From positions 1 to 36,807 of the forward strand of contig JANBPT010000422.1 in NCBI GenBank assembly GCA_027575765.1: DNA of 36,807 nucleotides. The letters are read 5' to 3'. The notes beneath the pieces were generated by a model. It did no database searches. It saw only the letters and a program-made list of their open reading frames with translations, and was not told where the DNA came from. Origin of the DNA: Tieghemiomyces parasiticus. Taxonomy: Eukaryota > Kickxellomycota > Dimargaritomycetes > Dimargaritales > Dimargaritaceae. A program made the position numbers and the translations under genes. This document shows positions 20,423-29,755 of this stretch, in pieces; the stretch's first letter is position 1, and each line of letters starts with the position of its first letter.

Positions 20423-21778
20423 ATGGCCACATCTTCCCCTCCGAAACCCTGGGAGACTTCCGCCCCCGCATCGACCAACCATAGCAACGGTAACGGCAGT
20501 GCCCCGCCCGCCGTCCCCCCGCGCCTCGCCTCCCAATTCGCTACCTCCGCCTCCACTACACTTCCAACGTCCGCGGCCTCCGTCTCCCCGTACGGTCTCG
20601 GCAGCACCGCTGGTTACTCCTCTTACAATCGCATGCAGCCCTACGGGTCCCGGTTTGGGCCCACTTACGGTGCCACCGGTTATGGCGGCAGTTACGGTGG
20701 CGGTTACGGTGGCTACGGCACGTACGGTGGTGGCTACGGTAGTACCTACGGGAACCGCTTTGGCGGGGGTGCGTACGGCCGCCCCTACTACGGCGACGAC
20801 CCGTCAGGCCTGGGCGGCCCCAACGACCCCTTGTCCGGCCTCGAAGCCGGCACCCGTTCGACATTCCAGGTACTTGAGCAGATCGTTAATGCCTTCGGCG
20901 GGTTCGCGCAGATGCTCGACTCGACGTTCCAGGCCACCCATGCGTCCTTCATGGCCATGATGGGGATGGCCGAGCAGATGGGCGTACTCCGTAGCTACCT
21001 TGGTCAGGTCCTCAGCGTGTTTGCTCTCGCCCGTACCGTCCGCAATCTGGCCTACCGGGCCACCGGCAACCGGCCACCCGTCACCGCCGGGGAGCTAAGT
21101 GCAGACGATTTTTCGCGCTACCAGCGGCGCAGCCGCATGTCCCTCAAACCCCTCCTGGTGTTTGTCCTGGTCGTCGTCGGGTTCCCATATCTTATGGTCA
21201 AGCTCATTCGCCGGATGGCCGAACGTCGCCAGCGCCAGATTGACGCCGCCCGGGCCACTGGCGAGGGTGCTGCCGAGCCCCAATTATTACCGAGCGGTCC
21301 CGCGGGTGCCGTTACGATGAACCCCGACCAGCTGGATTTTGCCCAGGCCTTGTATGATTTCACCGGGGAGCCTCCCGTTGAACTTACTTTCCCGCGGGGC
21401 ACGGTAATTGCCATTCTGAGTAAAGTGGATAACCAGGGTCAGCCAAGTCCTTGGTGGCGTGGCCGACTTCGGTCGGGGCAGACCGGGTATTTCCCGGCCA
21501 ATTACGTTCAGCTCATCCAGAAACGTTCCCCGCCGGCCCCCGTTGCCGCCGAAATCAACGCTGGACCGCCCTTACCCGCCGCTCAGGCTGGTTTTGATCA
21601 GTTTGTACAGCCCGCCGTCCAGCACCCGCACCAAAAGTCGGCACCGGCCGCTGTCGGGATGTCCGGCCTCGACGCCGCCCTGGCCAACCCGACCACGTTC
21701 GACCCATTGGCAAAGGCCATGCTGCCTGAAGACGCTGCATTTAACCCGGGCGGCAAGAACTTTTCCCTGACCGCGTAA
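20423..21778 (+). CDS. PEX13: Peroxisomal membrane docking protein Pex13
   Basis: The 451-residue product has the full Pex13 plan. A Pro/Ser-rich N-terminus leads to a Tyr/Gly repeat region at about residues 73-120 (YGGSYGGGYGGYGTYGGGYG). A central conserved segment follows with two membrane-associated helices near 190-215 and 240-262 (KPLLVFVLVVVGFPYLMVKL). A classical SH3 domain lies near 302-362 with ALYDF, WWRGR and GYFPANYVQL. Pex13 docks cargo-loaded Pex5 with Pex14 at the peroxisome membrane; its Tyr/Gly repeats have been shown to form a nuclear-pore-like meshwork in other species, and its SH3 binds Pex14 and Pex5. The ATG at 20423 is the first in frame and starts a typical leader (MATSSPPKPWE). 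A C-terminal low-complexity tail of about 90 residues follows the SH3. Single exon. Confidence 0.95.
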   Translation: MATSSPPKPWETSAPASTNHSNGNGSAPPAVPPRLASQFATSASTTLPTSAASVSPYGLGSTAGYSSYNRMQPYGSRFGPTYGATGYGGSYGGGYGGYGTYGGGYGSTYGNRFGGGAYGRPYYGDDPSGLGGPNDPLSGLEAGTRSTFQVLEQIVNAFGGFAQMLDSTFQATHASFMAMMGMAEQMGVLRSYLGQVLSVFALARTVRNLAYRATGNRPPVTAGELSADDFSRYQRRSRMSLKPLLVFVLVVVGFPYLMVKLIRRMAERRQRQIDAARATGEGAAEPQLLPSGPAGAVTMNPDQLDFAQALYDFTGEPPVELTFPRGTVIAILSKVDNQGQPSPWWRGRLRSGQTGYFPANYVQLIQKRSPPAPVAAEINAGPPLPAAQAGFDQFVQPAVQHPHQKSAPAAVGMSGLDAALANPTTFDPLAKAMLPEDAAFNPGGKNFSLTA

Positions 21779-22323
21779 TCGTCTGCTTCACGACTTTATT
21801 ACCTCGTTACCTACCAATCCACATTTGTACTTTATATCTATCCTCCTCCTTCTTCAGCCGGGCCCAATAAACGAATTACCCATGGCCACCAATTAGACAC
21901 CTTCATTCCAGCGTACTTACGCGTCATGTAGGATGGCGGTGGGCTATTTATGAGTATTGATCATGTCGTAAGGGTAGTGAAAGAGAGCAGAAAAAGAAGA
22001 AATAGCTATGGGTCATGAAGCGCGGTCGGTGACTATCATAAGGTTATGTAGAAAAGATGGAGTATGTGAAAGGTGAGGAGCGGGGAGAGAGGGGGATAAG
22101 GATATAGTGGTACAGGAGAAGCCAAAATTCTCGGCCAGAGTGATAATAACTGATGTGCTGATAAAGGCTGGCGTAGTAACAAAGGACCAAGCAATTTGAA
22201 AGGGGGAGAAGGTATTGAGAGGACCAATAGGGAGAATAGGAAATATGAATATTGAGCGGGGCGAGCTCGAGAGAATAGGCCAGAGTGTAATCGCTGGGTC
22301 GTGTGATTTGCCGGCGGGCTGCT
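21779..22323. other. Convergent 3' spacer between PEX13 and the coiled-coil gene
   Basis: AT-richer than the flanking genes. It holds the PEX13 poly(A) signal and otherwise nothing I can name; short minus-strand frames here are not supported. Confidence 0.6.
21866..21871 (+). terminator. Poly(A) signal of PEX13
   Basis: AATAAA lies 88 bases past the PEX13 stop, in a typical 3' UTR position. Confidence 0.45.
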
Positions 22324-24969
22324 TCAACTGATATACCGCTTGCCAAAGGTGCCGTTAGGGCCCTCCAGTAGCACTAATGCGAAGCCGCAAATAAGAAAGC
22401 AGACGAATTTGAACCAGCGGTATAAAGTGGATAAGAACCGGAGCAGCCACCGAATCAGCCGCTCATAGGATGCTAAGGGCCGCGATGGCGATGGAGACGA
22501 TACGGTCGACGGGGGACCGGCGGACAAAGGAGCCATGGCGTCACGGCCCACAGAGTTGGGTGCCGAATGGTACGCCCGGGTGGGGGCGTCGGATCTGCCG
22601 GCGGCCCTCGTGGCACTTGGCGTCGTGGTGTGGGCGGCGGGGTGGATGTGGCGGAGTGGATTGGTCCCGGTGGCGGAGATACGCTGGGCTACCTTGAGCA
22701 GCGGCGTACGGATGAGCCAGGCGGGGAGACCTGGGAACTCGCGCTCCAGTTTACGATACGGGTCATCACCCTCGGTCTCGTCGTACAGACCGTCCGGGAG
22801 GCCTATTGTCCCAGGGACCGGGGCCTGGTCGTGGTGGTCACGCCGGGCCGCGTCATCATTTGCTTTGATAAACGCCAGGCTTTCCACCCCCATCGGTAAC
22901 ATGGCGTCCAGGGCCGATTCCAGTGCACCATCCTCGTCCGTCTCAAGGGACTCCTCAAAGTGAGGTCGACCCCGGCCGCCGCGACGCCGCGGCGGTGGGC
23001 GCTGGCGCGTCCGATCCGTATCACGGTCTCCGCCCCCAACCGTACGCCGACGCAGGCTAGTAGCGCCTTCATACCGAGCCGAGACCGAGAATTCCGAGTC
23101 CAGAACGTGGTCCATCATCGACTGCCCGAGTATGGCCCCGAAATCCTCCCTTTCCTCAACGTGGCCGTCTTCGGCGCGACCAAAATCTAGTGTGGTGAAC
23201 CCACCGGGGGGCGGCGAGGGCGTGGCGTAATCAAAGCCGCCGTTAAATGCCGACCGAGCGGACGGGACGACGGGGGTAGGACTAACGATCGACACCGATT
23301 TGGGTTTGGCCGGTGACGGTAGTTTGGCAGGGGCCGAAGTAGGCGGTATTTTACCCGCCTCGGTATCGGATGGGCCCGAGGACTTGTCAGCGCGCGCGGG
23401 GGCCGGTGACGATGAAGAGGTGACGGTAGTGCCCGGATAGGGGGGTGGCGGGGCTTGCTGGGTCTGCTGGCCATCCGAGTTGATACCATCATGGTCACTC
23501 GGGCTCACCCCCGCCGTCTCAGGGTTATCCCATAGTTGGTCGCGTGAACGGGAAGGTGGGTGCGACGAACTACGGCTGCGCGAGAGCCACGTTTTGCCCC
23601 AAGGTTTGGCAAAGATGGCTACGCTACGAGCCGAGATGGCGGCGCCCAGGGTCTGGATCAGGCGGTCAGTTTCACGCTGGAGGGCCTCCTTTTGGGATTG
23701 TAAGGTGACGGAGGCGCTGTCGAACCGATGGGCCATCGGACGGTTAAGGGCGGGCCCCGACCCGCCGTTCGGCCGGTTAGGGTCGTCGCTGCTGCCGGCC
23801 GAAGTCCGATGGGCATTTTGGGTGACGGCCCGGCGTACCAGGCGCTGTTCATGGTTGCGTGGACGCCGCGGTCCGCGACCCTGGCTCTGGATGTATTCGT
23901 CATCCGACACTTCGACGAAGGGGTACTCAGCACGGATGAACGAAGTCTGGTTTCCGGGACCGGCCGCTGAAACGGCAGTGTTTAGGGAGGCGTGGGACGC
24001 GGCAGGCGAGACCTGAGGGGTGAGCCGCATCTGGAGCCGGGCGCGGCTATCCTCCAATTCGGCTTGCAGGGCCTCCATGGCTTCGGTCTGCTGCTCAAAC
24101 TGCTCGCGGTACTGGTCGCCCAGCTCCACCAGCTGCTCAAGCTCCTCGATGCGGGCCATCTTCTCGGTATACTCGCGTGCCAGCTCGTGAACATTCTCCT
24201 CCAGCGAACATTTCTGCATCTGCACCATCCGTAGCTGGGCCTCGAGCTGGTTGGCGTGCACTTTCAGCTGGCCACTGGTCTGCTCATGGCGGGCTTCGAG
24301 GGCCGCAAGGGCGGCCTGGTGCTCGGCAACCTCGCGTTCATGCCGCTCCCGGATCAGCTTGACTTCTTTGTGGTGGCGCTGGACCAACCGCTCGCGCTCT
24401 TCGTGTAACATATCGACGGTCTTTTGTGTGTTCTTCTGGGTCTGCTGGGCCTGTTGCAGTTTGGCCTCCCATTTACGCGTGGCCTTGTGGTGGGCCGCAA
24501 CTGACGCATCGTACTTGGCCTCAAATTCCGACAGGCGTACCTCTGAGCGGGCCAGGCGGGTCTTGAGGTCTTGAGTCTCACGCTGGGCGGTCATTAACCG
24601 CTGAGTGTCGGTCTGGTAGGTGGTGGCCCTGCGCAGGGTCTGGGCCGGCCGACCCGTCCGGACCCCCAGGCCGCCGCGAGTGGTGAAGGCGTCCTCGCCG
24701 TCCGAGTTACAGGTCCAGACCTCGTCCAGAACATGACGCAGGTGGTGTTTTTGCTGGCTGAGTTCGGTGAGTAGTTCGCCCTTCTCGGAGTTGAGGCGGG
24801 TGCGGTACCGGGCGGCCTTGTCAAGCTCTTGGTTTTGGTGACGGATGGTGCCGAGGGCCTCTTGCAAACGGGATTCAAGCTCGGCCGGGCCCGGACTGAG
24901 GGGCCGCGGGGAAAGTGGCTCGGCGGGGTAAGGCCGGGTCGGGGTGGTTGCCGGGGGTGGGGACGCCAT
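22324..24969 (-). CDS. Large coiled-coil protein with C-terminal membrane anchor
   Basis: The 881-residue product begins with a Pro-rich 27 residues. A long coiled coil of about residues 28-320 follows (heptads rich in Glu, Gln, Arg and Leu, for example YREQFEQQTEAMEALQAEL). Next comes some 450 residues of disordered Ser/Pro/Asp-rich sequence with short conserved-looking patches (EYPFVEVSDDEY; FGAILGQSMMDHVLDSEF). The last 40 residues form an aromatic-rich membrane segment (RWFKFVCFLICGFALVLLEG) ending close to the C-terminus. This is the plan of a tail-anchored golgin or an organelle-bound motor adaptor. The tail does not end in the Pro-rich motif of KASH proteins. I start at the ATG at 24969; an upstream TTG is discounted. 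I do not recognise an ortholog. Confidence 0.75.
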   Translation of the reverse strand: MASPPPATTPTRPYPAEPLSPRPLSPGPAELESRLQEALGTIRHQNQELDKAARYRTRLNSEKGELLTELSQQKHHLRHVLDEVWTCNSDGEDAFTTRGGLGVRTGRPAQTLRRATTYQTDTQRLMTAQRETQDLKTRLARSEVRLSEFEAKYDASVAAHHKATRKWEAKLQQAQQTQKNTQKTVDMLHEERERLVQRHHKEVKLIRERHEREVAEHQAALAALEARHEQTSGQLKVHANQLEAQLRMVQMQKCSLEENVHELAREYTEKMARIEELEQLVELGDQYREQFEQQTEAMEALQAELEDSRARLQMRLTPQVSPAASHASLNTAVSAAGPGNQTSFIRAEYPFVEVSDDEYIQSQGRGPRRPRNHEQRLVRRAVTQNAHRTSAGSSDDPNRPNGGSGPALNRPMAHRFDSASVTLQSQKEALQRETDRLIQTLGAAISARSVAIFAKPWGKTWLSRSRSSSHPPSRSRDQLWDNPETAGVSPSDHDGINSDGQQTQQAPPPPYPGTTVTSSSSPAPARADKSSGPSDTEAGKIPPTSAPAKLPSPAKPKSVSIVSPTPVVPSARSAFNGGFDYATPSPPPGGFTTLDFGRAEDGHVEEREDFGAILGQSMMDHVLDSEFSVSARYEGATSLRRRTVGGGDRDTDRTRQRPPPRRRGGRGRPHFEESLETDEDGALESALDAMLPMGVESLAFIKANDDAARRDHHDQAPVPGTIGLPDGLYDETEGDDPYRKLEREFPGLPAWLIRTPLLKVAQRISATGTNPLRHIHPAAHTTTPSATRAAGRSDAPTRAYHSAPNSVGRDAMAPLSAGPPSTVSSPSPSRPLASYERLIRWLLRFLSTLYRWFKFVCFLICGFALVLLEGPNGTFGKRYIS

Positions 24970-26829
24970 GGCCGAAGGAAATGCGCGGTGGATGGGCAAG
25001 CCAAGGCAGTGAGGTCAAGGATGGGCAGCGGGGTGGGCGGTGGTAATACAAAGAGGCTGTGGGGGGGGGCCGGGCGGGGTCAGAACTACAATAGTGGTAT
25101 AGACGTGCGGACTCTGGTGGTTTGCTGGTCGACAGATAAACGTGGAAAGGTAATTGACCAGGACGGTGACCGTGGCGGTTCAAAGGAAATGAGGAAGGCC
25201 TACGTAAGGGCAGGTTAGGGCTTGGTCGCATTGATACCGGGGCCCAGCCCTTTGGTCAACACAAGTCAGAGTGCGGAAAAATTAGTAAATATCAGCAAGG
25301 GGGCAACCAAGTCCGCAGGATGGCCTGATGGCAGGCGAGGGCCGTGTGGGGCGGAGATGTGTGTGGGGAGGGGTGTGTGTGTGTTTGAGTGAGGTGCCCA
25401 GGGAATCTGAGGGGTTGATATCGAGGCGAAGTCCAGCCCCTTTCCGCAACGAACTTTACAGCCCCGTTCCTTGACTCTAGGGGATTCCAGCTAACCCGGC
25501 TGGGCATTGTAGAGGGGCTGTATGGTTGCGTTGGGGCGAGAGTATGTCGCCCGAGGCAGGCAAAGAACCCCCCCAAAACATGGGCGATCACACGAAGCTC
25601 ATGGGGCCTGTTTTGTTCTCCGCTATCCCCCCTTCTACTACTGGTCAACGTTTTGTATTCGATCCCCGCTGTTAGAGCAACCAAGTTGATTTTGGGACGA
25701 GAAGTGTGTCGGTTGACGACGGGACTGTAGCCATACTGGCCACTCCCCAGCCGAACAGGCAAAACAAGGATCGCCATGTTTCGTCGACGCCGTGGAAGAC
25801 GAGGCATCGCCGAGGTATCATTTTCAAGCATCAAAACCAAGCACGTTCAGACTGAGGATTATAAAGGTGTTTAGGGCCATGAGCCAGGAAACGAATTTGG
25901 GCGCCGTAGTAGGCGTGCCAGATGGCCCAGGTCTAATTCCTGGGAGGTAGAAAGGAAAGGGGGGTCAAGGTTTAATGAAATACGACCAATGTGCTTCATC
26001 TAGAAAGTTACGGGTGGGTCTGACCTCCCCGTTTCCCTCCGGTTCCGGCTGTTGGAGAGGTCCTGAGTAGAATTGGATATGGTTGTCTCCAGTACAATAG
26101 AACATCTCAGGACCCCACTGGTTCCGCGTCCCTTTTCTATACGAACTACGTCACAGATGGTAATGGGAAATAGCGATGCGACTCAAGTAGGGCTTACTGG
26201 GGTTTAACTGGCACCACCGCTTGGCCATGGGCGGTTAGCCCCACCTTCAGTGGCTTTGTTGAGTAGCATTACATGGCAAAGCTAGCCTTGAACTGGACGA
26301 CTGTCCGGCCACAGCACGCAGTTATCGCCACGAGTTTCGGATAGGCGGGCCAGCTTGGGCTATCACGACATACTGCCAGCAGGGTGACCCAATCTCGGAG
26401 GGGCTGTTACCAAAGTCTTCATCGCAGGCTACGCCAGTGTTGTCTGGATATTAGTTCTGCACCAATATCAAAATACGCGCCGAACCTCGGACTTTCCGTC
26501 GTTGCCCAACAGGCTACACACGGAACCATTCATACCCACTGACCTTGACGCCCTGGGGCAGGAGGCGGAACAATAAGACCGGGGTTTCCGGCCAAAGCGG
26601 GGTGGGGATTCAGAACGAATTGTTGCCACCTGTCCTGCGCTGAGGCTCAACTAGGAACTTTGCCCTTCAGCAAGCCGATATGCCCTACATTACTCAAATC
26701 GCCTTTATCGCATCCTCATCCCAGCTATTGGCGCATACTCGCTACCCGGAACCCACTCGCAGCTAGCACTCCATTTAACATCTTTGTGGCGTGGCAAGGC
26801 TCCGCCCCATCACCTAACCTACCTTCACC
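24970..26829. other. Divergent promoter region between the coiled-coil gene and TBC1D5
   Basis: The left part is pyrimidine-rich on the minus strand (leader of the coiled-coil gene), with a 9-base G run (25061-25069) and GT-rich stretches near 25370. A 182-codon minus-strand frame at 25292-25840 looks like translated leader and has no motif. From 25850 to 26700 composition is neutral and I see nothing. Confidence 0.45.
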
Positions 26830-29198
26830 ATGTTGACCCGTGACGAAGCCAGGTAGGGGGTCCAAGGGAATCACAGGCTAAGTCGCTCATACACCGCATT
26901 TAGGGCCCACACTAATTTTACGAAGCATTAACCTGGCCCTTTTTCATTGTATGCAAACTTACGGCCCCTCCGTCATTCCAAACTCCGCACCGCAGGACCC
27001 GGTGGCAGCAGTTCCGGGATACGTCCCTTATGTCGTTGACCACCCTCCGCGAGCAAGGTTTGGCCACCCCGCTGGCCGAGCGACACCTGCGCAGCATCAG
27101 TTGGAAACTGTACCTCGAATACCTCCCTGGACTGTCCGATGTAGGGGTGCTATGGCCCGAGGCCCTTCACAAGGAGCGTACCCACTATCAGCGTCTCTAC
27201 GACCGATACGTCACCGAGCCCTCTCGGCAGCTCAATCCGGCCACCGAACCCGATCGTGACCGTCCACGCAGCGCATCCCCGGACGTGGACCTCCGTGTGT
27301 ATAATCCCCTGTCGCTGGCCGAGGACAGCCCTTGGCAGCTGTACTTCCAGGATACCGAGCTGCGCTCCACGATCCGGAAGGATGTTGAGCGCACCTTTCC
27401 GGACCAGCCGTGCTTCGCTCGGCCCGAGGCCCGAACTGCTCTCACCGACATTCTGTTCGTGTACTGCAAGCTCCATCCAGATACTTCCTACCGGCAGGGA
27501 ATGCACGAGCTTCTGGCGCCGCTCTGGAAGACGGTCTGGGAGGAGAGCGTGGCCCTGACCGAGGACAATCTGGACACCACAACGGATGCCATCGAAACAG
27601 CCGTGTTCCAGGCCTTGGACGCCAACTACGTACAGCACGACGCCTTTGCGCTCTTTACACGGATCATGCGAGTAGCCCGCTCGTGGTTCGAAATCAGCGA
27701 GGTTGCCACCAATGCCACTGCCAATTTGCGCACCCGCAACCCCGGCAGCGCTAGTGGAGCCCGCAGCCCGCCCGTGTCAGACTCTCTGCGCCACCTTAAG
27801 ATCAACGAGCTGAGCCGGGCCACTCCCATCCTGGCCAAGTGTAACAACGTCTTCTTCCAGCTCCTCAAGCGAGTGGACCCATCCCTCTTTACGCACCTAG
27901 AACAGCTCGAGATCGAGCCCCAGCTGTTTGGAATTCGCTGGATCCGGCTCCTGTGGGGCCGTGAGTTCCCCTTTGATGACCTACACTCTCTCTGGACTGC
28001 CCTCTTCGCTGACGATCCAAACCTCGGGGCCGTGGACTGGGTGTGCGTAGCAATGTTGCTACGGGTACGACGGACCCTCCTGAACGGCGACTACGCCGTC
28101 TGCCTCCAAACCCTTATGCGCTATCCGGCTATCATGGGCCCCGCGTTCGCCCCCGCTTTGGCCACACCGTTCCCGCCGTTCCCACACTTACCCAACCTTC
28201 AATTGACTGGCCTGGCCCCCACCCAGTTCCTTTTTCAGCAGGCCATTTATCTGCGCAGCCACTTCCACGCCGCCGCTGGTCAGCTGGTGGCTGCACAGAA
28301 TGACGCCCTCCTGGGCATCGAAACGGTTAATGAACCGCTGCCCCCGGTCGAAACATACGTGACATCGCCATCCCTACCAGCCCATCCCATCAACTCGCGT
28401 AGTTTTCCGTCTCCACGTACGGGCACTGATGCTGGGTCACCCGTACCTGTGGCGTGGGAGGCGCACTCGGCCGGATCCATCCCACCAGTCGCCACTCCAA
28501 CTACAACCAGTAGATCCACTACCACCATGGTCGCGCGTCGAGCTAGCACCTCCCAGTCCGCCGTATCCGATTCTCGATTGGGTCCGCCCGCAGCTGCCAT
28601 TCTCGAGCAATGCGAGGCTTGGCTGCATCAGCTGGTCACTGCTGCGCCCACCGCCCTAGATACCTCCCACCTGGATACCGTGCTGCCGCTCGTAATGGAA
28701 ACCCTGCGGTACACGCGACAGATCCTGCAAAACGATCCAGCCACAGTCGGACGCGGTGCCGGGTCGGCCACCCCGTCGCAGCTGCTACGTCACCTGCCCG
28801 AGCATCTTGGAAATCTAGCAGCATCGCTAGGTATACCTAACCAGGCCGAGGCTGCCCCCGCCGCAGCCTTGACGCAAACCCACAAGCCCGTCGCGGACCA
28901 GGTGGCCGAGGCCTTCGAACGAACTATCCGGACCCCCCTCTCTAGTCCCTTTACGGCCTCTCCGGCGGGCTCCGCGATGGCCAGCGCGCGCTCTGTTCCC
29001 TTGGCCCCGGCCATGCGGTCCCATCTGGTTACCAAAACGGCCCACAAAGCTAACTTACCGACCCACTCGGTCTCGTCCCACCCCACCGGTCAGCGCAAAT
29101 CGTGGACGCGGCCGTCTGATCCTGTCCGAGCTATGTCGCCAACTTCTACAAATGCGAAGGGGGACCGTATCCGCGATCCTCTGGGCGCTATCTTTTGA
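26830..29198 (+). CDS. TBC1D5: TBC1D5-type RabGAP (two exons)
   Basis: Exon 1 is only 23 bases (26830-26852, MLTRDEA plus two bases), intron 26853-26995 (GTAGGG...CAG, 143 bases), exon 2 26996-29198; product 741 residues. The splice extends the frame upstream of the ATG at 27030 with RWQQF...LTTLREQGL, which matches the start of the TBC1D5 domain in animals. A TBC RabGAP domain covers about residues 18-400, with the arginine-finger motif IRKDVERTFPD near 134 and glutamine-finger motif SYRQGMHELLAP near 172, both intact. A long Ser/Pro-rich tail follows. TBC1D5 inactivates Rab7 and binds retromer at endosomes and autophagosomes. The start has a good CACCATG context. The alternative is initiation at 27030 without the intron, which would lose conserved residues. 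Confidence 0.85.
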
Positions 29199-29755
29199 AA
29201 GCGGGCTGACGGGGTGAGCTCAGGGATCGTATTATTACCACTCCTATTTAACCATTCCTTACAAGACTGAATATGCTTTCACACCTTTACGGGGGGGGGT
29301 TGAGATGATAGAGGGAAGCTCGGACCTGACATAGTATTTGTAGAGTAGGGCTATACGCCAGGCGGCCGCATAATGTCACACAGTAGAACATGTGGCAATT
29401 AAAGCATGGGGGACAACGCTGCGTCCATATGTGGGGGATTCCAAATATGGAAAACCCGTCACGTGCTCTGACTGGGCCTTGCCTGAAGGCTCCCTTTCGC
29501 CCCTCGTCTCCAGCTTGTTATTTTTTTCTATAGGCTTCGATGGCCACGGCGTAAATGACGAAGCGGCGTCTATGCACTTGGCGGACTTGCCGTAGACCTC
29601 CAATGCCGAAGCCGGACCAAGAATGGACGTCACCCTTGCAGCCAGGCGCTTCCCGTCCAAAAGGTGACCTCTCATTTGGTCTTCAGCTCTCTGTCTAGTA
29701 TCTACTTTGGGACTCCGGTACCGTTAGTTCGTAAGTCACTGGACGAGATTTCCCC
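29199..29755. other. Spacer between TBC1D5 and the methyltransferase
   Basis: Tandem intergenic region with a 9-base G run (29291-29299) and a CACGTG E-box core at 29460-29465, about 300 bases before the methyltransferase ATG. A single hexamer of this kind is expected by chance, so its use is unproven. No gene is seen. Confidence 0.5.

Noticed and set aside
25292..25840. 182-codon open frame on the minus strand
   Set aside because: Low-complexity His/Thr/Pro C-terminus and no motif; it sits upstream of the coiled-coil gene. Better read as promoter or leader sequence.
26059..26114. Nine-base perfect inverted repeat (GGTCCTGAG ... CTCAGGACC) with a 38-base loop
   Set aside because: A single 9-base match at this distance is close to chance in a window of this size, and no element or RNA fold around it is evident.
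29460..29465. CACGTG E-box upstream of the methyltransferase gene
   Set aside because: Several CACGTG sites occur in the window, about as expected by chance, so this one is not evidence of regulation.
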